This document shows positions 43,779 to 52,128 of a DNA stretch of 64,000 nucleotides, one piece after another. The notes beneath the pieces were generated by a model that ran no database searches, was not told the DNA's origin, and saw only the letters and a program-made list of their open reading frames with translations. The stretch is from Saprospira grandis (GTDB taxonomy: Bacteria; Bacteroidota; Bacteroidia; Chitinophagales; Saprospiraceae), in the NCBI RefSeq assembly GCF_027594745.1, contig NZ_CP110854.1, positions 2,708,501-2,772,500 on the forward strand, written 5' to 3'. A program made the position numbers and the translations under genes. Numbering within the stretch: position 1 is the stretch's first letter; every line of letters starts with the position of its first letter.

Positions 43779-44738
43779 ATGAATCAAATTGTATTACTTT
43801 TTGCGCTTTTAGTTGTAGGTCCCCTGCAGGCACAAGTAGATGCCTATGCTTATTTGGGCCTAAAATTGGCCCCGCAAGAGGTAACAAATATTCGCCTGAA
43901 AGAGACCTATGTCATCAATAAATCTAAGGACTCAAAGTTTAAGGAGAAGTATTTATTTTCGAGAGAAGAGTATAATGAACAAGGCCGCCGCTCCCTCAAT
44001 TTGTTTTTTAAGCCAGACGCTAGTTTAGAGTCGAAAATTGTGGCCTTTTATCCCGACTCGACCAAAGAAATTAACATCTTTCAGCAAAAAGGGGAGGTGG
44101 TGGATAGTGCCGTTTTTCTCTTTCATCCTGATGGCCGCAGGAAAATGGAAGTTTGGTATTGGGGAGATAACTGTAGTACCGATAGTCTGCTGTTTTCTTA
44201 TAATGCCCGCAAACAATTATCTAAGGTGTTTAGGCGCTATGATTGGGATGAAAAATGGGACACACTTTTTTATAAGGCCGATGGTAGCCTGGATAAGGCT
44301 ATTTTTTATAGCAAGGCCGATGGCTTGCAAAAGCAGGTAGACTTTTTGTTTTCTCCAGACTCTTTTTTGCTGAAAACGGCTAGTCGTAACCGCGATCGCT
44401 TGATTGTAGAAGAAGAATACTTTTTTTATGATAAAAAGGGCCGCTTAGATTATACCACCACCCGTTATTTTCCAGATGGAGAAGAAAAGCCAGAAACCCC
44501 TCGATTAACCAGCCGCTATAGCTATTGGCGAAATGGGGAGCTGAAGCGGGTAAAAAAGGTGTTATCGTCTAAGAAGAAAAAGCGGATTTCGGTGTCTATC
44601 TTAAAATATAATCGTTCTGGCCGCCTAATTTATCAGCGAGACCGAAATAAGTCGGAGGGGATAGATAGTAAAATTATTATAGAATATAGAGCTCGGCCCA
44701 AGGGCTGGAAGCCTCGGCAGGGCTCAAATTTTTGGTAG
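43779..44738 (+). CDS. Secreted protein with MORN/YD-like strand repeats
   Basis: A 319-residue exported protein with signal peptide MNQIVLLFALLVVGPLQAQ. The mature part repeats short beta-hairpin phrases such as FYPDSTKEINIFQQ, FHPDGRRKMEVWYW, FYKADGSLDKAIFY, FSPDSFLLKTASR and YFPDGEEKPETPR, spaced by about 25-45 residues. These recall MORN_2 or YD-type repeats that form extended beta sheets, but I would not assign a named family. The ATG at 43779 is chosen for the signal peptide; an earlier start would run into repeat L. It opens a compact five-gene run; the next gene begins 3 nt after its stop. Confidence 0.75.
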   Translation: MNQIVLLFALLVVGPLQAQVDAYAYLGLKLAPQEVTNIRLKETYVINKSKDSKFKEKYLFSREEYNEQGRRSLNLFFKPDASLESKIVAFYPDSTKEINIFQQKGEVVDSAVFLFHPDGRRKMEVWYWGDNCSTDSLLFSYNARKQLSKVFRRYDWDEKWDTLFYKADGSLDKAIFYSKADGLQKQVDFLFSPDSFLLKTASRNRDRLIVEEEYFFYDKKGRLDYTTTRYFPDGEEKPETPRLTSRYSYWRNGELKRVKKVLSSKKKKRISVSILKYNRSGRLIYQRDRNKSEGIDSKIIIEYRARPKGWKPRQGSNFW

Positions 44739-44741
44739 CAG

Positions 44742-45548
44742 ATGAAGAAATTATGGATCCTATTGCTGTTTGTTTTCTTTGCAGGCAAAGAGCTAGCTGC
44801 TTGTAGTTATGCCTATCAGTATAGTCTATTTTTATTGGGCAGCAGTTCGGGAGAGCTCATTTGGTTGGAGCTAGAACTAGAGCGCTATGTGAGTGGGGGA
44901 GCGGGCAGTTTGCCCAATTTTCAGCCCATGGGGCGAAGCAAAAATTTGGGGCAGACTCGCTGGAAGGGGCAGCTCAAATTGAAAAAAGGGCAGAAGGTGG
45001 ATCAATTAGAGCAGTATAAGCATATTGCCTGGGTAGATTTGGCCGATGAAGATTATCAAGCGTATCTGGCCCCTCATTTTGAAAAGGCCCAAAATTTGGC
45101 CGAGGAGCTGCCTTTTTTTCAGCCCGCCCAGCTATTGGAAGAGGCCATTTGCGATTATGACCGCAGTTGTGGCCAAATGCAACTAGAGGCCGATAGTTTG
45201 GCCCTTTGGGCGGCCTTGCCGGGCCAGAAGGGCGTCAAAGCTCATTTTCCGGGCCCCGTTTTGAGCAAGTTTGAAAACCTCACTCGACTCAATTATCGGG
45301 AAATGGGCAAACTGGCGGCAGAAGAACGCCTCAACTTTTTTCAGGCCTGGAAACCCTTCTCTGTTCGGCATTATCGGCTGGCCGGCCAAGAGATTTATGT
45401 CTATAGCCTAGGCTGGGGCCTAGCCAAAGGCTATAAACCGCAGCCTTCTGCGGCTTGGTTGCCCTGGGGCCGCCCCCTAAAAGATTATATTCGAGGAAAT
45501 AAAGTAATGATGCATGGGCAGCGTTTCGACTTCTTCCAAATTTTGTAA
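44742..45548 (+). CDS. Hypothetical exported protein
   Basis: A 268-residue protein I do not recognise. A signal peptide (MKKLWILLLFVFFAGKELAA, then CSYAYQY) could also be a lipoprotein signal with Cys at 21. The mature part is rich in Leu, Gln, Trp and Tyr (GELIWLELELERY; QKVDQLEQYKHIAWVDLADE; YVYSLGWGLAKGYKPQPSAA), with no membrane helix and no catalytic motif. The start lies 3 nt after the preceding stop and the next gene's likely start is 41 nt on, so it belongs to the same transcript. Codon use looks like that of its neighbours. Confidence 0.75.
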   Translation: MKKLWILLLFVFFAGKELAACSYAYQYSLFLLGSSSGELIWLELELERYVSGGAGSLPNFQPMGRSKNLGQTRWKGQLKLKKGQKVDQLEQYKHIAWVDLADEDYQAYLAPHFEKAQNLAEELPFFQPAQLLEEAICDYDRSCGQMQLEADSLALWAALPGQKGVKAHFPGPVLSKFENLTRLNYREMGKLAAEERLNFFQAWKPFSVRHYRLAGQEIYVYSLGWGLAKGYKPQPSAAWLPWGRPLKDYIRGNKVMMHGQRFDFFQIL

Positions 45549-45589
45549 ATTTGCAAATCAAAAAATTAAACGAGATCAATTTATTTAAA

Positions 45590-46507
45590 ATGTTAGGAGT
45601 CAAGCGTATTTTATTAGGATGTGGCCTAGGCCTATTGCTGAGCTGTTCATCGGAGGAGCCAAAGATGAATGTAGGCGAAATCGCCAAGGAAACAGATAGT
45701 TTATATACCGCCTTGCAAAGCGAGTTGGCTTTTTATCGAGAAAAGGCCGATAGTCTCTATCCCGCCCTTCTAGATAAAGAGGCCGAGCTAGATAAGCAGT
45801 ACCTAAAGATTAAAAACCTTTTGGCCCAAGCTGATCAGCAAAAAGATAATGCGCGCAAATTGGCTAGCCAAGTAGAGGCCCTACAAGAAGAACTCAAAAA
45901 GCTGAGAGCTTTTGTAGATGAACAAACCCTAGATTTGGCCGAATTGCGTCGGCAAAATGCCCAACTAGTAGAGGAACGCAGCGAATACCGAAAACTCTAT
46001 GAGCAAGAACAAGATCTAAAAGACTCCTTGGCCCAAAAAGCTGCCAACCTAAAAGCAACCACCGAAGAGCTCAATAAACAACTCGATAAAGGGGCTATCC
46101 TCCGGATCTCTAATTTAGAGTTTATTGCGGCCAAACTGACTAGGGGAGGAGAAACTAAGGCCACCAACCGCCGAAAACGAGCCGAGTTTTTTCAGGCCTG
46201 CTTTAAGATGGTAAAAAATGAGGTGGTGCAGCCTGGCCCCAATAAGTTTTATATGCAAATTATAGATCCCAATGGCCATATTATTGTCGAAGAAAAGATG
46301 GGCGGCGGCTATTTCTCCGATGCAGACGGGAATAAACTGCCTTACACTATCGTAAAAAGCTTTGAGTATTATCCCGATAAAGAGGAGCTCTGCCTGAGTT
46401 GGAGCCCCGCAGTAGGCAGTAAATGGACCTTTGAAAAGGGAGAGTATAGCTTACAACTCTATAATAGAGGCCTTAAGGTGGGCTTCCAAAAATTATCGCT
46501 CCGCTAA
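45590..46507 (+). CDS. Coiled-coil lipoprotein
   Basis: A 305-residue lipoprotein from the ATG at 45590 (MLGVKRILLGCGLGLLLSCSSEEP, lipid Cys at 19 after LLLS). An upstream in-frame start adds 13 polar residues before the signal and is rejected. Residues about 25-185 are heptad-rich coiled coil (LARKAANLKATTEELNKQL-type pattern; EELKKLRAFVDEQTLDLAEL). The C-terminal 120 residues are a beta-rich domain (KFYMQIIDPNGHIIVEEKMG; WTFEKGEYSLQLYNRGLKVG), similar in style to lipoproteins that reach across the periplasm. The function is unknown. Its stop TAA overlaps the ATG of the HD-domain gene by one base. Confidence 0.8.
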   Translation: MLGVKRILLGCGLGLLLSCSSEEPKMNVGEIAKETDSLYTALQSELAFYREKADSLYPALLDKEAELDKQYLKIKNLLAQADQQKDNARKLASQVEALQEELKKLRAFVDEQTLDLAELRRQNAQLVEERSEYRKLYEQEQDLKDSLAQKAANLKATTEELNKQLDKGAILRISNLEFIAAKLTRGGETKATNRRKRAEFFQACFKMVKNEVVQPGPNKFYMQIIDPNGHIIVEEKMGGGYFSDADGNKLPYTIVKSFEYYPDKEELCLSWSPAVGSKWTFEKGEYSLQLYNRGLKVGFQKLSLR

Positions 46508-47076
46508 TGCAATTGCACCCCCTAATTACAGCCTGCCAACAGCAGCTGCAACAACAAAGAAGTAGCCTTTGCTACCATAATTTGGCCCACACCAAAGGCG
46601 TTGTAGCCGCTGTGGCCGCCCTGCATATCACTCCCGAAATCCTGGTTCCAGCCGCCTATATCCACGATTTAGGCTACGAACAATCGGCCCAAGGACATGA
46701 GGCTATAGCCATAGCTTGGGGGCAAAAACAGCTGCCCAAATGGGGCTTTAAGCAAAAACAAATTCAAGAAATTTGTCTAGCCATTGAAGCAACCCAATTG
46801 GGCCAAAAACCAAAGACAAATTTAGGCGCCTACCTAAAAGATGCCGATATTTCCTATAGCTTGAGTAGCCATTTCTGGAGCCGCGGAGAATTGCTCCGAA
46901 CAGAATGGCAACTAGAAAACCAAAGGCAATATAGCGATACAGCCTGGCTGAAACTGCAATATCATTTTCTAGAAGAACTCTTGTTTTTTAGCCCCTGGGG
47001 GCAGCTTTATTTAGAACCACTGCGGCGCTATTATCTTCAGCAAATTACTGAACGGCTGCAAAAAATGAACATATGA
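46507..47076 (+). CDS. HD-domain phosphohydrolase-like protein
   Basis: A 189-residue cytoplasmic HD-superfamily protein. Metal-binding motifs are visible: YHNLAHTKGVV (His residues at about 24 and 27), AAYIHDLGYE (HD pair at about 53-54), and a late Asp in LKDADISYS (about 114-116). This layout matches small HD hydrolases that act on nucleotides or phosphomonoesters; the substrate cannot be told. Its start overlaps the previous stop (TAATG) and its stop overlaps the next start (ATGA), so it is translationally coupled on both sides between two exported proteins, which is unusual. Confidence 0.85.
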   Translation: MQLHPLITACQQQLQQQRSSLCYHNLAHTKGVVAAVAALHITPEILVPAAYIHDLGYEQSAQGHEAIAIAWGQKQLPKWGFKQKQIQEICLAIEATQLGQKPKTNLGAYLKDADISYSLSSHFWSRGELLRTEWQLENQRQYSDTAWLKLQYHFLEELLFFSPWGQLYLEPLRRYYLQQITERLQKMNI

Positions 47077-48746
47077 ATTATCCCCAATCTATTTTTTTAT
47101 TGCTTTGGGCCTGCCTCTGTGCCAATAACCTGAGCGCCCAAACAAAAGAGGATAAAGAACAAGCCCCTAAACGCTATTATACCATTGATATGACGGTGGC
47201 CTCTATGAAAAAAGCTGCCGAATCCTCCAAAAGCGGATACCGAAAAAATCCCTGGAAACCCATCGAACATAATTGCGAAATCGAATTGCCCTTTGAGTTA
47301 GATAATGCCTTTTTAGGCGTGCCCAAACAGTCTCAAGCTAGTTTGCTCAATTTGGTCAAAGGAGGCGTCAAAATCTCTAATCAGGTGATCCAACCCATCG
47401 AAAGACAACTGATGGCCTCCGAGTATTTTCGCCCCGGAATCAGTAAGGAGCTCTTCGAATGTCTGACGGGCTGTACCTTGGCCGAAAAAGATTTTCAACA
47501 AAGCCATTTTCTCTATATCGAGGACCTGAGCCGAGATATTGCCTACGCCCGTAGCGAACTCTACGGCGAAAGCTCTTTCGACTCCCCTTTGCCTTACGCT
47601 ACGCCCTGGGGCAATTATAAGTGCCGCATGATCAGAACCAAGGCCGATCTCGATAGCGTGATGAGCCATCCCAACGAAATTGGCCTGACCTACAGCCTGC
47701 GTGGCGGCCATGTGTTTAGCGACCTCTTTGCCCTGCGGCCCGATGAAGAAAGCGGAGAAACGAATCTGGAAGTCTTGGGCCGACAAGAGTTTGGCCAGCT
47801 GGTCCTCAATAGTGTCAACCAACTCAAAGGCATTTTGCCCATCCGCCAAAAAACAGGAGAGTACCTCAGTGTTCCGATTTTCTCCATTAGCTTCGGCAAT
47901 TATTTTGAAGATGGTATCGTGGGCAAGGTCTCCAGGTTTAATAGCGCCCAAGAAGAGGTTTTTGGCGAACAAAATAGCCTCGGTAAAGGCTTTACCGAAC
48001 TGGGCCAATGGGTCTGCCGCCGCCTACTCGATAAAAAGGTGGGCCGCCGTATCTTAGTCGATGTAGCCGATATGAGCCTAGACGGCCGCCTCTGGTTTTA
48101 TGGCTACCTCAAAGAAGAACGCTTCCGAAAAGATACGATCCCCGCCCTAGCCCTCAATGTGGGCATCAGCGGCCTTTCTTATAAAGATAATGCCTATAGC
48201 GGAAGCGATGAACCGGTCAAAAATCAACAGTCTTTTTTCAATAATCGCCAAGCCAATTTGTGCCGCCAAGATATTAAGGCAATCGTCAAATCAAAGGGCC
48301 TGGTGGGCATTTCGCTAGATAGAGACCGCCTGATGGGCAAGGCCTTCCAAACCCGATATAATTCTACCGTGCCCGGCTCCGCCAACCGAAGAGCCGTAGC
48401 TGTAGAGGCCATTGTGGCCAATATTTGCCGCTTTATTTATGTGGCCCAATCTATCGATGCCTGGGAAATGCTCAGCATTTCTTCCTCTTTCGATATGTAC
48501 GCCCGCCCCCTAGAGGTCTATGATAGCTCCGATGATATGGAGCAGCTTTATCGCGACCTGATCGCATTTTTTGAAACCCCCCACGATATCGAAGGCCTCT
48601 ATACCGCCGAAGAAATTCAAACTTTTATGTATAATTTTTCTGCCGAGGAAGTGGTCGATCGGATTATGTATAAAAATGCCCTGAATTTTATGTACAAGCA
48701 CTTGCCTGAAGTAGATCTAACGGAAGAAGAAGCGCATAATAATTAG
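47073..48746 (+). CDS. Exported protein resembling a divergent M19 (renal dipeptidase-type) hydrolase
   Basis: A 557-residue exported protein (signal MNYPQSIFLLLWACLCANNLSA). Its second half has the order of motifs of a membrane-dipeptidase TIM barrel: ILVDVADMSLDGRLWF where M19 enzymes have a VDLSH-type strand, IPALALNVGISGLSY where they have PVIxSHS, and QANLCRQDIKAIVKSKGLVGISLD where they have RNLTDxQIRAIAxxGGVIGI. The histidines expected as metal ligands at the first two sites are replaced, so it may be a catalytically inactive relative. Residues 25-250 show no recognised family. The start overlaps the HD gene stop by 4 nt (ATGA). Confidence in the family link is low to moderate. Confidence 0.6.
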   Translation: MNYPQSIFLLLWACLCANNLSAQTKEDKEQAPKRYYTIDMTVASMKKAAESSKSGYRKNPWKPIEHNCEIELPFELDNAFLGVPKQSQASLLNLVKGGVKISNQVIQPIERQLMASEYFRPGISKELFECLTGCTLAEKDFQQSHFLYIEDLSRDIAYARSELYGESSFDSPLPYATPWGNYKCRMIRTKADLDSVMSHPNEIGLTYSLRGGHVFSDLFALRPDEESGETNLEVLGRQEFGQLVLNSVNQLKGILPIRQKTGEYLSVPIFSISFGNYFEDGIVGKVSRFNSAQEEVFGEQNSLGKGFTELGQWVCRRLLDKKVGRRILVDVADMSLDGRLWFYGYLKEERFRKDTIPALALNVGISGLSYKDNAYSGSDEPVKNQQSFFNNRQANLCRQDIKAIVKSKGLVGISLDRDRLMGKAFQTRYNSTVPGSANRRAVAVEAIVANICRFIYVAQSIDAWEMLSISSSFDMYARPLEVYDSSDDMEQLYRDLIAFFETPHDIEGLYTAEEIQTFMYNFSAEEVVDRIMYKNALNFMYKHLPEVDLTEEEAHNN

Positions 48747-48754
48747 AAAAATTT

Positions 48755-48942
48755 GGGGCCCGCGGCCGGCTAGGCTTCGCCTAGCTCGGCCGCCGCTATG
48801 CTGCGGGGCTCGCAGGTCTGCTCGGCCCTTCGTTTTTTTTTCGCTGCGCTCAAAAAACTCGGTCTGGCCTTCGGCCACCCGCTCCGCAGCGCTGGGCCTG
48901 CCCGCCGCAAACGGAAAGGCTTCGCTAAAAAAAAATGGGCAG
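48755..48942 (-). repeat. Structured intergenic repeat, copy M (type 1 variant)
   Basis: The end is GGGGCCCGCGGCCGG rather than GGGGCCTCC, as in copy Q. In element orientation the central arm is GAGTTTTTTG...CGAAAAAAAAAC. The GGGGC end is 9 nt after the preceding stop. Confidence 0.88.
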
Positions 48943-49010
48943 CTAAATTTTTGACAATCAATTGAAAAGAGGCCTCTAGTGAAAAAAGCTCATTTTTTAG
49001 CTAAAAAAAG

Positions 49011-49042
49011 TTTGGCAAAACAAAAAAGCCGTCTTATATTTG
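49011..49042 (+). promoter_or_regulatory. Promoter of tRNA-Ala
   Basis: TTTG (49011-49014), a 20-nt spacer and TATATTTG (49035-49042) have the same boxes and spacing as the tRNA-Ser promoter. Confidence 0.85.
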
Positions 49043-49076
49043 CAACGCACTCAAAGGAATGCAATGTTAAGTTGAA

Positions 49077-49151
<75 letters not shown>

Positions 49152-49152
49152 C

Positions 49153-49188
49153 AAAGAGACCAACAATTTTGTTGGTCTCTTTTTTTTT
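49153..49188 (+). terminator. Terminator after tRNA-Ala
   Basis: GAGACCAACAA pairs with TTGTTGGTCTC and is followed by a T8 run. Confidence 0.92.
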
Positions 49189-49232
49189 GCTTTTTGTCCA
49201 AAACTGAGCGCTTTATAACAGAAAATCAGTAA

Positions 49233-49250
49233 CTTAGTTAAATAACTAAG
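49233..49250. promoter_or_regulatory. Perfect palindrome upstream of a small ORF
   Basis: CTTAGTTA-aa-TAACTAAG is a perfect 8-bp inverted repeat ending 9 nt before the ATG of the small ORF. It suits a dimeric repressor site or a leader hairpin. Confidence 0.5.
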
Positions 49251-49259
49251 ACTAAAGTT

Positions 49260-49433
49260 ATGGACAAACAGCGGACAAAAAAGCCTATATATCTACTTTC
49301 TTCTTGGATCCTTCGGGCCCTTAGGAAAGAGAAGAAAACTCGGCCGATTAGCCAGCGCCTAGAGTTTAATTGTCGGCCCAGCCTGATTAAGGAGTTGGCC
49401 TACAAACAAAAAATGAAAAAAAAGAGCCTCTAA
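49260..49433 (+). CDS. Possible 57-residue basic small protein
   Basis: The ATG at 49260 opens a 57-codon frame starting MDKQRTKKPIYLLSSWILRA and ending KMKKKSL. It is strongly basic, with a short hydrophobic patch (IYLLSSWIL), and lies between a perfect palindrome and an intrinsic terminator whose stem begins at the stop codon. This isolated transcription-unit layout is the main support; I do not recognise the protein. It could be a small membrane-associated or nucleic-acid-binding protein, or a false call. Confidence 0.5.
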   Translation: MDKQRTKKPIYLLSSWILRALRKEKKTRPISQRLEFNCRPSLIKELAYKQKMKKKSL

Positions 49434-49459
49434 AAGCCCGCTATAGCGGGCTTTTTTTC
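49432..49459 (+). terminator. Terminator after the small ORF
   Basis: AAAAGCCCGCTA and TAGCGGGCTTTT form a perfect hairpin, followed by a T run; it overlaps the TAA of the small ORF. Confidence 0.9.
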
Positions 49460-49486
49460 GTTAGAGCCAAAGAAAAAAGCCAAGGG

Positions 49487-49607
49487 CGGGCCGGCCTAGC
49501 GATGTGCAGCAGTGGCCCGCAGGGCCAGACCAAGCCGCTGCAAGCGGCGAAGGGCCGAGCGAATAGCGAGCTGCGAAACGTAGCGCCTGCCGTAGGCAGG
49601 AGGCCCC
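49487..49607 (+). repeat. Structured intergenic repeat, copy N (type 1, compact)
   Basis: This is the shortest full copy. The first arm is GGCCC-gca-GGGCC, the central arm GCCGCT-gca-AGCGGC, the last arm CCTGCC-gta-GGCAGG, then AGGCCCC, 74 nt before the export gene. Confidence 0.92.
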
Positions 49608-49680
49608 AAAAAAATAATAGTCACTTAATAGAAAACTTGTACCTTAGCAATTCTAAGTAAAATCAAACCTTTTGACCAGT

Positions 49681-52122
49681 ATGCGAGAGCAGATTAGCTT
49701 GTTTATCCTGATTTGTTGTAGCCTGTTTGCCCTAAATCTGCAGGCCCAAATTCCTCCTATTGTGCCTCCTGTTATTGATCCGGGCCAAGTAGATCCCGGT
49801 GGAAATGGAAATGGCGGAACCATAGAAGCGCCCAAAGTAGATCCTAAGGCTAGTGAAATGAATGCCGAGGAGCAAAAAGTAAAGGAGCAAATTGAAGAAG
49901 AGCGGAAAGAGCAGCGCAAAAAAGAAGAAGAAAAAGATATTTTGGCCCGCAAACGCCAAGAAGAATTGCCCGAACCCAAAATTTGGGGACAGCAGTTTTT
50001 TAGAGACCAAAGTATCAAGCTCTTTGACCGTTCTAAAAATCAAAGAGCGATAGAAAGCTATCGGGTGGCCTCTGGCGACGAAATTAAAGTGACCGTTTGG
50101 GGAGCCGTAGATTTTAGTAAAAGCGTGAGCGTAAATGACAATGGCTATATTGACCTTTCTATTCCCGATTTGTTAGTGCCCAGATTGTACATCAAGGGCA
50201 TGCAATTTAAAGATGTTCGAGATGCTATTTATCAGCGGCTTTCTCGGCATATGAATATGAAAGGCTCTAATTATGATGTGCAACTGAATTACTCTAGAAG
50301 TATTACGGTCAATATTACAGGAGAGGTATTTAGCCCAGGAAGCTATACTATTCCGGCCACCAACACGGCCTTTAATGCCCTAGTAGCTTCTGGCGGCCCC
50401 TCGCAGATTAGTAGCGTCCGTCGGATCAAAGTGATTAGTAGCGATCATCCGACCAGACAGCTAGATGTCTATAAGTTTGCCAGCAACCCCAATGTTTCTG
50501 AGGAATTTTTCTTAGACAATAACGACTATATTTTTGTGCCCCTAGCCGAAAAAGTAGTGGAGGTCCGAGGATCTGTTAAGCGCCCTTTTTACTACGAATT
50601 ACTAGAGGGCGAACAACTCCTAGAGGCCTTGGCCTTTGCAGGAGGAGTAAAGGCAGATGCCTATTTACGCAATATTCAGATTAAGCGCTACGCCAATGAT
50701 GAAGAGCGAATTATTGATGTGAATCTGGCCCAAATTATAGCCAATGAAGAGAACTTCCCTTTGATGAATGGGGATATTATTGAGCTTTCGCCCATTTCTG
50801 AGGCCTACTCTAATTATGTGACCGTAGAAGGGGCCGTAAAGCTGCTAGGAGAATACGAATTGGGGGCCGAGACCCGGATCCTAGAAGTTTTGCAGAAGTC
50901 GGGCATTATGCTCTCTGCAGTTAAAGAAAAAATTTATGTGCGCCGCCTTCGTCCCGATTTCTCTATTGAATACATCGATGTGAGCATTGATAGCATTTTG
51001 GCTGGCCAAGAAGAGGCCAATATCGCTTTGCGGGCCCTCGATAAAATTGAGGTGAAATTCAAATCGGAATTTGTAGATGAGTATCAGGTGCAAATTTATG
51101 GCGCCGTGCGCAAATCAGGAGCCTACGCCCATAGTGATAGCCTTACTTTAGCCGATCTGCTCTATCTGGCCAATGGCATCGAAAAAGAAGCGGCCAACTC
51201 TATTCTAGAAATCTCTAGATTGGTCCCTCAAGCTGACGGAAGCTCTAAGGTAGAGCTGATGAGCTATGATATCAATGAAGACCTAGAGGTGGTTGGGGCC
51301 GAAGACCTGACCCTAGAACCCCGAGACCAAATTTTTGTCCGCCTAGCCAAAAATTATAAGCTCCCCAAAAATGTAAGCATCCAAGGGGAAATTGCTTATC
51401 CTGGTGCCTATACCTTGCAAGATAATGGCGAACGGATTGCCGACCTCTTGGCTAGAGCAGGAGGGACTACCCCTCTGGCTTTTCTAGAAGGGGCTCGCCT
51501 GATTCGCCAAGGCGAAGGCTTTGTAGTCCTCGACCTTAAAGATGTGGTGAAGAACCCAGATTCTCGCTTTAACTATATTTTGCGCCCCGGCGACCAACTC
51601 TCTATTCCGGTGGTTAAAGATTTAGTGGCCATCGCAGGCCGGATTAACCACCCCGAGGTGAAAAATAAATCGGAAATTGCTGAAATCGAACTGAAATTGA
51701 AGTTGCTAAAAACTGAGAATAAGATCGAAAGAGAAGAAATTCAGGCCGAAGAAGCCATTAGCCGAAAAATTAAGCCCGACCGCATCAATGTGCCTTTTCA
51801 TAAAGGCAAACGTGCCAATTATTACCTCAAAGAATATGCTGGGGGAATTGACCGAGCTAATGGTGGCCGCAAACGCCTGGTCTATGTTCGCTACCCCTCT
51901 GGTGCCGTGAAGAAAACACGCAACTATTTCTTCTTTAAATGCTACCCCAAAGTGACTAAGGGCGCTATGGTGTATGTAGATACCAAAACTAAAACCGATA
52001 AACAAAATATTCCCAAGAAGAAACGACAGCCCATCGAATGGAACCGTATCATCCAAAATGGGGTAGCCATTACTTCTTCTACCTTGACCCTCTTGCTCGC
52101 TATCCGAGCCCTAAACAACTAA
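49681..52122 (+). CDS. Polysaccharide export protein with multiple SLBB domains (Wza-like)
   Basis: An 813-residue outer-membrane polysaccharide exporter. The ATG at 49681 begins a signal peptide (MREQISLFILICCSLFALNLQAQ). A Pro-rich segment and a highly charged Glu/Lys/Arg coiled coil (about 55-105) come next. The Poly_export domain is at about 120-210 (YRVASGDEIKVTVWGAVDFS), and about five SLBB domains follow to residue 670 (for example VNITGEVFSPGSYTIPATNT; VSIQGEIAYPGAYTLQ). A late charged helix (about 670-710) and a C-terminal hydrophobic helix (SSTLTLLLAIRALNN) end it. A C-terminal membrane helix is what Wza uses to cross the outer membrane. The Wzz-type gene starts 6 nt after the stop. 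Confidence 0.9.
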   Translation: MREQISLFILICCSLFALNLQAQIPPIVPPVIDPGQVDPGGNGNGGTIEAPKVDPKASEMNAEEQKVKEQIEEERKEQRKKEEEKDILARKRQEELPEPKIWGQQFFRDQSIKLFDRSKNQRAIESYRVASGDEIKVTVWGAVDFSKSVSVNDNGYIDLSIPDLLVPRLYIKGMQFKDVRDAIYQRLSRHMNMKGSNYDVQLNYSRSITVNITGEVFSPGSYTIPATNTAFNALVASGGPSQISSVRRIKVISSDHPTRQLDVYKFASNPNVSEEFFLDNNDYIFVPLAEKVVEVRGSVKRPFYYELLEGEQLLEALAFAGGVKADAYLRNIQIKRYANDEERIIDVNLAQIIANEENFPLMNGDIIELSPISEAYSNYVTVEGAVKLLGEYELGAETRILEVLQKSGIMLSAVKEKIYVRRLRPDFSIEYIDVSIDSILAGQEEANIALRALDKIEVKFKSEFVDEYQVQIYGAVRKSGAYAHSDSLTLADLLYLANGIEKEAANSILEISRLVPQADGSSKVELMSYDINEDLEVVGAEDLTLEPRDQIFVRLAKNYKLPKNVSIQGEIAYPGAYTLQDNGERIADLLARAGGTTPLAFLEGARLIRQGEGFVVLDLKDVVKNPDSRFNYILRPGDQLSIPVVKDLVAIAGRINHPEVKNKSEIAEIELKLKLLKTENKIEREEIQAEEAISRKIKPDRINVPFHKGKRANYYLKEYAGGIDRANGGRKRLVYVRYPSGAVKKTRNYFFFKCYPKVTKGAMVYVDTKTKTDKQNIPKKKRQPIEWNRIIQNGVAITSSTLTLLLAIRALNN

Positions 52123-52128
52123 GCTACT

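Noticed and set aside
47313..48008. A 231-codon minus frame inside the 557-residue gene
   Set aside because: The plus-strand gene has a signal peptide, overlaps with its neighbour in the usual coupled way and has consistent codon use. The minus frame is a mirror of it.
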